Assembly (NCBI GenBank): GCA_015233295.1
Contig: JADFYC010000061.1
Coordinates: forward strand, 1 to 13,075
Source of the DNA: Deltaproteobacteria bacterium
GTDB lineage: Bacteria; Desulfobacterota; JADFXK01
Direction of reading: 5' to 3'
Length of the DNA stretch: 13,075 bases
A program made the position numbers and the translations under genes. Shown here piece after piece: positions 8,069-13,075 of this stretch. Below the pieces are notes generated by a model that was given only the letters and a program-made list of their open reading frames with translations, made no database searches and had not been told where the DNA came from. The stretch's first letter is position 1. Each line of letters opens with the position of its first letter.

Positions 8069-8815
8069 ATGGCTAAGAAGCGGTTTATAGTTGAGGATTT
8101 AACTCTTGGCCGGGGCGGGGTGATTTTGTCCGGGTCGGAGGCCCATCACATAAGCCGGGTGTTACGCCTCCGGGCCGGGGATGAGGTGGTGCTGGTCAAC
8201 GGCCTGGGTCAAGAATTCGACGGCGTCATTGAGGCCATTGATCGGGCTGTGGTCCGGGTGACGATTATCCGAGGCGGGTCGTCCCAGACCGAGTCTCCGG
8301 TGGACGTTACCCTAATCCAGGCTCTGGTCAAGGGGCCGGCTATGGAGGAGATTATAGTCAAAGCGGTGGAGTTAGGGGTGGCACGGATCTTACCTTGCTA
8401 CACCAGCCGGACAATTCCGGTATTGACCTCTGAGAAAGCCGCGGACAAACAGGCTCGATGGCAACGCCTGGCCCAGGCCGCTTTGAAACAATGCCGACGG
8501 GCTAGCCTCCCGGACATACTTCCGCCTATCCCATTTGCCCAGGTCCCGGCCTTGAGTTCACAATTCGACCTGGCGCTCTTGATCAACGAAAGCGAGAAAA
8601 ATCGGGGACTGAAGGAGGTGCTCAGGGAAAGCATGGCCGTTCGTTCGGTGGCTGCCTTGGTCGGTCCGGAAGGAGGCTTTTCGGCCGAAGAGGTTATGGT
8701 GGCCCGGACGGCGGGATTCACCAGCGTCGGTCTGGGTCGGCGTATTCTGAGAGCGGGTACGGCCTCCCTGGCTATCCTGACCATTCTCCAGTATGACCTG
8801 GGCGACCTGGGCTAA
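8069..8815 (+). CDS. rsmE: 16S rRNA m3U1498 methyltransferase RsmE
   Basis: RsmE transfers a methyl group from S-adenosylmethionine to N3 of U1498 in the decoding region of 16S rRNA; it acts on the 30S subunit in the cytoplasm. At 248 residues it has the usual family length. Residues about 1-70 are the PUA-like RNA-binding domain (SEAHHISRVLRLRAGDEV). The rest is the SPOUT (trefoil-knot) domain, with QALVKGPAMEEIIVKAVELGV, the VGPEGGF SAM-binding motif at 198-204 and LGRRILRAGTASLAILTILQ near the end. In most family members I recall, the last motif reads R.ETA, whereas here it is RAGTA with Gly at 230. AGGA at 8057-8060 lies 8 bases before the ATG. The 14 bp gap to tamB indicates a shared transcript. 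The identity is firm. Confidence 0.93.
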   Translation: MAKKRFIVEDLTLGRGGVILSGSEAHHISRVLRLRAGDEVVLVNGLGQEFDGVIEAIDRAVVRVTIIRGGSSQTESPVDVTLIQALVKGPAMEEIIVKAVELGVARILPCYTSRTIPVLTSEKAADKQARWQRLAQAALKQCRRASLPDILPPIPFAQVPALSSQFDLALLINESEKNRGLKEVLRESMAVRSVAALVGPEGGFSAEEVMVARTAGFTSVGLGRRILRAGTASLAILTILQYDLGDLG

Positions 8816-8820
8816 GGGCC

Positions 8821-10281
8821 TTACCAGTCCGTGCTGGTGTGGAGCGAAATGGCCGCGGCCGCCCAATGGACTGGTGGAGTCATCCTGGCCTTCACCGAAA
8901 ACTGGATGAATTGGCCGGGGATGATCAGGCGGCTGAATCTTTCGGTGCAGTCCAAGACCACATTTACCGATTGGCCGTGATACGGCTTCTTGATCAAACC
9001 CAGGCATTGGGGGATAGCCAGACATTGCTCATCGGTCAGGTTGACCGTCCCCCCGGTGGCGGGATAATTCACGAAAAAGGCCAGGTCAAGCTGCACCTCC
9101 GGGGAATCTTTAGGGAGACTGACGGCGTCGAGGCGGATGTGAGCCGCGGCGATCTTATCCTGATTAAAATTGGCCGGTAGTTGCTGCTCCTGGGCCTGGT
9201 AGAGCGGCCCGGCTGTGCCGGATGCATAAAGAAAATTGAAGACGTTGACGCTTTGTTCTCCCCGCAGGTCCTGCTGCATCCGGTCTCTCAAGGCTTGACC
9301 ATCGTATCCCAATCCCAACAAGAACTGCATCTTGACCAGGGCTGCCTCCGGTGTCATATCCACCCCGCTGATAACGCCTAGCCTGAGCAACTGGGCGCTG
9401 GCGTCGTACCGGCCCATCTCCACCATGCCTTCCAGGCACTGGGTGACACTGACGATGGTCAGGTTTTTCCGGTGTATCCCGTACCCTATCTCGCTCATAA
9501 AGCCTTTGGTCGTGGGGGTGTTCCCGGCTCCGAAAGTCTTGAGAACGACGCCTTTCAATCCTTCAATTTCAAACAGGCGGTGGAGGATATTCGGTTTCAA
9601 TCCTGGAAAGACGTCGAGCATGATCACATTTGGCTCTAACCGCTCGTGGATGAAGAAGCTGTCCCCGGCTGGTCCGCGGATGACTTTCTTGTTGAATTGG
9701 ATATGTTCCCCGGCTCGAGCCAGGGGCGTGAAGTTGGGCGATCTGAAACCGGCATATTGACTGGAGCTGGTTTTACGGGTCCGATTTCCCCGGAGTAGCA
9801 GGCTGTGAAAGAAGATACTGACTTCCGGGACCAGGTCCAGGTCAAAGGTTCTGGGCGAGGCCAGCATCAAGGCGGTGACCAGGTTCTGGACTGCGTCGCT
9901 GCGGGGCTGCCCCAGGGGAGATTGGGACCCGGTCAGGATAACTGGCTTGCTCAGATTCTCCAGCAGGAAGGATAGGGCGGTGGCCGTGTAGGTCATGGTG
10001 TCGGTGCCGTGCAGGATGACAAAACCGTCATAGCCGTAATAATGGTCCCGGATTACCTGGGCGATGGCCACCCAGTAGTCGGGGTCCATATCCGACGAAT
10101 CGATCAAGGTCATCTGATGCAAATCCACCTGCAAGGGCAGCTCCTGCAGCACCGGGACGTATCTCCTCAGCCGGTCCCAATTGGCCGGAACCAACGGGCT
10201 TAAGGGATTGTCCTCCTCGGCCGGCAGCATCCCGATAGTGCCACCGGTATAGATCATCAAGACTTTTCCGGGTGTCGCCAT
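8821..10281 (-). CDS. ansA: L-asparaginase, AnsA (type I) family, with C-terminal extension
   Basis: L-asparaginase hydrolyses asparagine to aspartate and ammonia. No signal peptide is visible, so a cytoplasmic location is expected, as for AnsA. The catalytic domain covers residues about 5-342. It holds YTGGTIGM with the nucleophilic Thr15, the DSSDM motif near 61-65, HGTDTM with Thr93-Asp94, GSQSPLGQPRSD near 118-129, and RGNRTRK with the likely catalytic Lys170. All key residues I can place are intact. The typical AnsA ends near 340 residues with a motif like MQQ.LRGE, which occurs here at about 334-341. About 140 more residues follow; they look beta-rich and I do not recognise them. AGGA (minus strand, 10289-10292) precedes the ATG by 7 bases. 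The gene converges on rsmE, with 5 bp between stop codons, and diverges from the HEPN operon. Some members of this family also act on other amides. Confidence 0.88.
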   Translation of the reverse strand: MATPGKVLMIYTGGTIGMLPAEEDNPLSPLVPANWDRLRRYVPVLQELPLQVDLHQMTLIDSSDMDPDYWVAIAQVIRDHYYGYDGFVILHGTDTMTYTATALSFLLENLSKPVILTGSQSPLGQPRSDAVQNLVTALMLASPRTFDLDLVPEVSIFFHSLLLRGNRTRKTSSSQYAGFRSPNFTPLARAGEHIQFNKKVIRGPAGDSFFIHERLEPNVIMLDVFPGLKPNILHRLFEIEGLKGVVLKTFGAGNTPTTKGFMSEIGYGIHRKNLTIVSVTQCLEGMVEMGRYDASAQLLRLGVISGVDMTPEAALVKMQFLLGLGYDGQALRDRMQQDLRGEQSVNVFNFLYASGTAGPLYQAQEQQLPANFNQDKIAAAHIRLDAVSLPKDSPEVQLDLAFFVNYPATGGTVNLTDEQCLAIPQCLGLIKKPYHGQSVNVVLDCTERFSRLIIPGQFIQFSVKARMTPPVHWAAAAISLHTSTDW

Positions 10282-10304
10282 ATTATAATCCTGTCAAATT
10301 TTGC

Positions 10305-10333
10305 TTGACTAATCAGTTGGATAGTGCTATTCT
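10305..10333 (+). promoter_or_regulatory. Predicted sigma-70-type promoter of the HEPN operon
   Basis: TTGACT (10305-10310) and TATTCT (10328-10333) are separated by 17 bases, the ideal spacing, with 5/6 and 4/6 matches to consensus. Transcription would start near 10340. That lies downstream of the GTG at 10324 and just upstream of the ATG at 10354, and so supports the ATG start. It lies in the 72 bp region shared with the divergent asparaginase gene. Confidence 0.45.
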
Positions 10334-10344
10334 TAATAATCTAT

Positions 10345-10349
10345 GGGGA
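10345..10349 (+). promoter_or_regulatory. Ribosome binding site GGGGA that sets the HEPN gene start
   Basis: GGGGA lies 4 bases before the ATG at 10354, which is short but usable. The alternative upstream GTG (10324) has no such site and would add a ten-residue hydrophobic leader (MLFLIIYGDI) unlike the usual N-terminus of small HEPN proteins. Confidence 0.5.
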
Positions 10350-10353
10350 TATC

Positions 10354-10779
10354 ATGCCAACTATTTACGAACTCAAAGAACTGGCCAACATCCGGCTGGA
10401 AGAAGTAAAATCTCTGTTTGCCAGCGAGTTGTATGACGGCGCGTGGTATCTGACCGGGTATGTGGTGGAAATGGCTCTGAAAGCTTGTATCTGCCGAACG
10501 CTTGACCTTGATGAATACCCCGAGGAGGGGGAGCTTTCAAGGTCGTTTAAGACGCACAGGCTTGATATTTTGCTTACGTTATCCGGCCTGGGGCGCAAGC
10601 TCAGTCAGGACGCAAACAATAACTTGAGATTGTTGGAGAACTGGTCGGGTATCACGGAATGGAATGAGAGCATAAGATATAGTCCGGTCGGAACCATACA
10701 GAAAGAACAGGTTGAAAAAATAATATCTTCTTTGGAAGACGAAGACGGAGTTTTCACATGGATAAAAAAGCACTGGTAA
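10354..10779 (+). CDS. HEPN-domain protein, first gene of a two-gene overlapping operon
   Basis: This is a 141-residue, all-helical protein of the small HEPN type. Helix 1 is about 5-24 (YELKELANIRLEEVKSLF). The core motif YDGAWYLTGYVVEMALKACIC spans 27-47, matching the HEPN pattern of an A-Y..gY..E.aLKA helix. The segment FKTHRLDILLTLSGL follows at 65-79, and then a C-terminal pair of helices. Arg63 and His68 are spaced as R-x4-H, the pattern of the RNase motif in active HEPN toxins, although the His is also common in HEPN proteins not known to be nucleases. The gene overlaps the next by 22 bases, so translation is probably coupled. GC is about 44% in 420 bases I counted across the pair, against nearly 60% in samples of neighbouring genes, which suggests horizontal gain. 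A toxin-antitoxin role is possible but unproven. The domain call is fairly firm. Confidence 0.75.
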   Translation: MPTIYELKELANIRLEEVKSLFASELYDGAWYLTGYVVEMALKACICRTLDLDEYPEEGELSRSFKTHRLDILLTLSGLGRKLSQDANNNLRLLENWSGITEWNESIRYSPVGTIQKEQVEKIISSLEDEDGVFTWIKKHW

Positions 10780-11204
10780 AACACTTGCATAATATAATAG
10801 ACAAGTTCGAGAAGGAAGGCCAGCCCTTTAATTTGGTCATGCTCATCCCTGTTGACCCAGTTTTAAACAATAAATTCAGTATCCTTTGGAGCGCAGCATG
10901 GATTGACGGTATGACCCGGAGCGAGGCGATTCATGTGCTTGTTGAGGCCATAGCTGAGGAAATGCGTTCGGATGATTCGAAATTTGAAAAAATCGCCCGA
11001 GTGACTCCGCTCCGTTCCACCGACCCTTTTGTGACTGAAATAATAGAAGAATACGAAGTAAGGAAAGGCTCATTACGAATGCCAAATAGTTACATAAAGG
11101 GATTACTTGTCGAAGGCGCGATTATCCTGCAATCTACCACGCCCTATTTATCTAATCTAATCGAACCTGGTTCTCCCTCGTACGCTCAACCAGTAACTCC
11201 ATAA
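10758..11204 (+). CDS. Unrecognised partner protein of the HEPN gene
   Basis: This is a 148-residue protein of unknown function. An ATG with GGAG (10747-10750) 7 bases upstream lies inside the end of the HEPN gene; the 22-base overlap in a different frame points to translational coupling. The N-terminal 20 residues are a charged helix (DKKALVKHLHNIIDKFEKEG). A hydrophobic strand NLVMLIPVDP follows, then SAAWIDGMTRSEAIHVLVEAI (a helix), RVTPLRSTDPFVTEIIEEY, and a C-terminal section GLLVEGAIILQS that ends in a Pro/Ser-rich tail. I see no nucleotidyltransferase GS..D.D motif, so it is not an MNT-type antitoxin, and no DNA-binding motif. It has no signal peptide or membrane helix. The tight overlap implies that the two proteins act together, perhaps as a complex or a toxin and its neutraliser; this is inference from gene order only. 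Confidence 0.6.
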   Translation: MDKKALVKHLHNIIDKFEKEGQPFNLVMLIPVDPVLNNKFSILWSAAWIDGMTRSEAIHVLVEAIAEEMRSDDSKFEKIARVTPLRSTDPFVTEIIEEYEVRKGSLRMPNSYIKGLLVEGAIILQSTTPYLSNLIEPGSPSYAQPVTP

Positions 11205-11213
11205 TCCGCCAAG

Positions 11214-11279
11214 CCTATGATTGGACGGAGACATGCCAAATCGAAGCGCCGGCAATCCAACTCTGTTGTCAATCATCGG
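11214..11279. repeat. Loose inverted repeat between convergent genes
   Basis: CCTATGATTG (11214-11223) and CAATCATCGG (11270-11279) are inverted copies matching at 9 of 10 positions, with a 46-base spacer. They lie between the stop codons of the HEPN partner and the lipoprotein gene. A bidirectional terminator or recombination scar is possible, but no T-run is present. Confidence 0.3.
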
Positions 11280-11299
11280 ATGAACCAGGTAGATCGATC

Positions 11300-12631
11300 C
11301 TAATCGCCCATGAGCCGAAAGATTAACACGTTGTCACTGGATTCGGGAGTGTGCTGATACCCGGCCACCACAATTTTGCCGTCTGACTGGACACCCACGC
11401 TATAAGCCACGACGTCGTATCCGCCTGAAACAGAATGGGTGAATACGCCTCCTGTGCCGAACCGGTCATCCGGCGTCCCATCAACATTTAATCGATACAC
11501 CACGGCCTGATAAACATTATTAGGGGCGCTGGTCCCGGCCACCAATATTTTACCGTCTCTTTGTAAAGCCAGACCCCAGGCATAATCATAGTCAGCCGTT
11601 GTGCCCAGGCGCACGACTCCGTTTATCCCAAAATCTTTGTCCAATACGCCGGTTGAGTCGCATCGCAAGACCATGATATCAGAATTGGCCGTGTTCCCTG
11701 CGCCGCCGACCACCAGAATCCGGCCATCCGGTTGAAGAACTACCAGGTCGCCAAAGTCATCATAATCACCTGCGCTGCTGTAGGTAAAGACTCCTCCAGT
11801 GGCAAACCCGGTGTCCAGCGTTCCATTGGGCAGGTATCTGAGCAGGAGTACGTCTTCCTTGGTCTTTCCTTTGAAGACGCCATTGCCGGTTTGAATGATT
11901 TTGCCGTCAGGTTGCAGCGTAATTCCAAATCCGTAGGTATCTCCCTGGCCGGTTCCGGAATAGGTGGCCACTCCCCCGGTCCCGAAGGAATTATCCAGCA
12001 ACCCGTTGGAGTTATACCTCAATATGATGGCATCCTTTTGTTTGCCGTTGAAAGACTCGCACGAAACCAGAATTTTCCCGTCCGGCTGAACTGCCACCCC
12101 GCGGCCGGTATCAGTGCCGCCGCCCGGTCCGATATATACCACTACTCCGCCGTTGCCGAATGTGGTGTCCAGGGTCCCGTTGGAGTTTAAACGCATAGTC
12201 AAGACGTCGTTATTGCCGTTGGTCTGCGTTCGGCCCACCACCACTATTTTTTCATCCGGCTGAAGGGTCAGTCCAAAAGCCATGTTGTCACCACTTCCGG
12301 AGTAGAAAAATGTACCTCCCGTGCCAAAGCCGTTGTCCAGCGATCCGGTTGAATCATACCTGAGCACCAGCAGCTCGTTGTGTTTGCCGTCATTACTGTA
12401 TCCAGCCACCACTATTTTTCCATCCCGTTGAATGGCCAGTTTAGTCCCTCTATCCCGGATATCGGATTTAGAGCTAAACAGGGCATATCCCAACGGTGAA
12501 TTAAAGGAAGTGTCCAGGGTTCCGGGATCTGTAGATGAATCAGAGCCGCATCCCGATAATGCCGGCCCTAACCAGCCGGCCAAAATGAACACCAGGATAA
12601 ACGACAGAGTGTGTTTCTTAGATCGATTCAT
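11300..12631 (-). CDS. Delta-60 repeat lipoprotein, predicted beta-propeller
   Basis: This is a 443-residue secreted lipoprotein. Residues 1-28 are a lipoprotein signal peptide (MNRSKKH, hydrophobic core, lipobox LSGC with the lipidated Cys28); Gly29-Ser30 follow, with no Asp at +2, so outer-membrane sorting is likely. The mature part, from residue 39, is built of seven repeats of about 58 residues. Each starts LD..FG.GG and contains ..LQPDGKI.V.G and then LRY...G. This is the delta-60 repeat (DUF5122 beta-propeller), common in Deltaproteobacteria. Seven units would make one complete seven-bladed propeller. The family has no established biochemical role; adhesion or binding is a guess. AGGAG (minus strand, 12639-12643) is 7 bases from the ATG. 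The gene stands alone, with the nested inverted repeat just upstream. Confidence 0.88.
   Translation of the reverse strand: MNRSKKHTLSFILVFILAGWLGPALSGCGSDSSTDPGTLDTSFNSPLGYALFSSKSDIRDRGTKLAIQRDGKIVVAGYSNDGKHNELLVLRYDSTGSLDNGFGTGGTFFYSGSGDNMAFGLTLQPDEKIVVVGRTQTNGNNDVLTMRLNSNGTLDTTFGNGGVVVYIGPGGGTDTGRGVAVQPDGKILVSCESFNGKQKDAIILRYNSNGLLDNSFGTGGVATYSGTGQGDTYGFGITLQPDGKIIQTGNGVFKGKTKEDVLLLRYLPNGTLDTGFATGGVFTYSSAGDYDDFGDLVVLQPDGRILVVGGAGNTANSDIMVLRCDSTGVLDKDFGINGVVRLGTTADYDYAWGLALQRDGKILVAGTSAPNNVYQAVVYRLNVDGTPDDRFGTGGVFTHSVSGGYDVVAYSVGVQSDGKIVVAGYQHTPESSDNVLIFRLMGD
11303..12517 (-). repeat. Seven tandem delta-60 repeats in the lipoprotein gene
   Basis: The unit starts, in protein order, are LDTSFNSP, LDNGFGTGG, LDTTFGNGG, LDNSFGTGG, LDTGFATGG, LDKDFGING and PDDRFGTGG. 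Each is followed about 30 residues later by a VALQPDGKI-like strand. The units are about 57-60 residues each and fill the whole mature protein. The first is the most diverged, with no GG after the Phe. Confidence 0.85.
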
Positions 12632-12683
12632 TTTATTTCTCCTTCTTCGTCAGGTTTTTCGCCGACCGGATAGGGTTGCACCT

Positions 12684-12860
12684 CCGCCCCAATACCGTTG
12701 AATTAAGGCAACGACGTTAAGATTCCTCGCTTTGCTCGAAATGACAGAAAAGCGGACCATCCGGGATGACGAAGTCAACTTGTCATTCCGACCAGAGCAA
12801 AGAATCTTATCACATCTGAAGATGGTCAAGCCACACCTAAATTCAACGGAATTGGGACGG
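12684..12860. repeat. Nested inverted-repeat element (MITE/REP-like), 177 bp
   Basis: Two pairs of arms are nested. The outer arms are 12684-12708 and 12836-12860, inverted copies matching at 22 of 25 positions (core CCGTTGAATT). The inner arms are 12718-12746 and 12781-12809, matching at 24 of 29, with the ends TAAGATTC and GAATCTTA and a 34-base centre. A weaker GGATA/TATCC pair at 12668-12672 and 12872-12876 may mark wider borders. The inner arm (TGTCATTCCGA..AGAATCTTA) resembles a palindromic repeat I recall from many bacterial genomes. No coding capacity or target duplication was seen. It lies upstream of the lipoprotein gene and could affect its expression. Confidence 0.75.
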
Positions 12861-13075
12861 ACTCAAGCCCGTATCCTTAACTTGGCGACAAAGATATGCA
12901 AAAAACTAACCGAACAATGCTGAATTCGGGTGGCTTATAGTTATTACCTTTGCGCAAAAAGACCTGGCAGGATGAGGCTAATGCCGGTAATGATCGTGGG
13001 ATAACTTATTACGTGGCTCAACCTGTCGGGTGATACCCCTTCGGCTCGGCAGTCTAATGTTACTATGTGTCCGCC
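12861..13075. other. Non-coding right edge; possible insertion-sequence end
   Basis: No convincing gene is visible here. TGTTACTATGTGTCC at 13058-13072 resembles the terminal words of IS481-like elements as I recall them, so a mobile element may begin at or beyond the edge. A minus-strand frame is open from 13075 to a stop at 12944, but it is too short and too featureless to call. Confidence 0.25.

Noticed and set aside
10292..10297. TTGACA on the minus strand before the asparaginase gene, read as a -35 box
   Set aside because: It is only about ten bases from the start codon, so it cannot serve as the -35 for that gene; its bases overlap the ribosome binding site region.
10324..10353. GTG start giving ten more residues to the HEPN protein
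   Set aside because: It lies upstream of the predicted transcription start and lacks a ribosome binding site; the ATG at 10354 has both in place.
12732..12923. 63-codon plus-strand open frame
   Set aside because: It lies inside the nested inverted repeat and extends past it, has no good ribosome binding site, and its product follows the repeat sequence.
12944..13075. Minus-strand frame open for 43 codons running off the right edge, with a hydrophobic end
   Set aside because: A frame this short stays open by chance fairly often, no family signature is visible, and the DNA looks like non-coding sequence or an insertion-sequence end.

Overview
The window looks like chromosomal DNA of a Gram-negative (diderm) bacterium. 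A TamA-like Omp85 protein, a TamB-like AsmA-family protein and an outer-membrane-type lipoprotein all imply two membranes. The style of the genes (delta-60 repeat lipoprotein, AnsA-type asparaginase, TamA-TamB next to rsmE) and the moderately high GC of the main genes suggest Desulfobacterota (formerly Deltaproteobacteria). That placement is inference from gene content; no marker gene here settles it.

Layout, left to right. (1) 1-414 is the 3' end of an AI-2E/PerM-family membrane protein. (2) 622-1005 is a small winged-helix regulator with its own promoter and a possible operator. (3) 1006-1445 is non-coding; it holds one hairpin and several similar ACRT..GT.ACCC words that may be an insertion-sequence end remnant. 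(4) 1446-8815 is a same-strand, tightly spaced cluster tamA-tamB-rsmE. The first two genes should form the TAM envelope module, with TamA in the outer membrane and TamB anchored in the inner membrane and spanning the periplasm. The third is a 16S rRNA methyltransferase that appears to be co-transcribed but is functionally unrelated. (5) 8821-10281, on the minus strand, is an L-asparaginase with an unusual C-terminal extension of about 140 residues; its stop codon lies 5 bp from that of rsmE. (6) 10354-11204 is a two-gene overlapping operon: a HEPN-domain protein and an unrecognised partner. Its GC is lower than its neighbours' and it has its own promoter. (7) 11300-12631, minus strand, is a lipoprotein made of seven delta-60 repeats, probably a beta-propeller. 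(8) 12632-13075 has no convincing gene but contains a 177 bp nested inverted repeat (MITE/REP-like).

The best candidates for something under-described are the HEPN/partner pair, the asparaginase C-terminal domain, the three 111-residue tandem repeats and lysine/aspartate tail of TamB, and the nested inverted-repeat element. No CRISPR array, rRNA, tRNA or complete transposase was seen.
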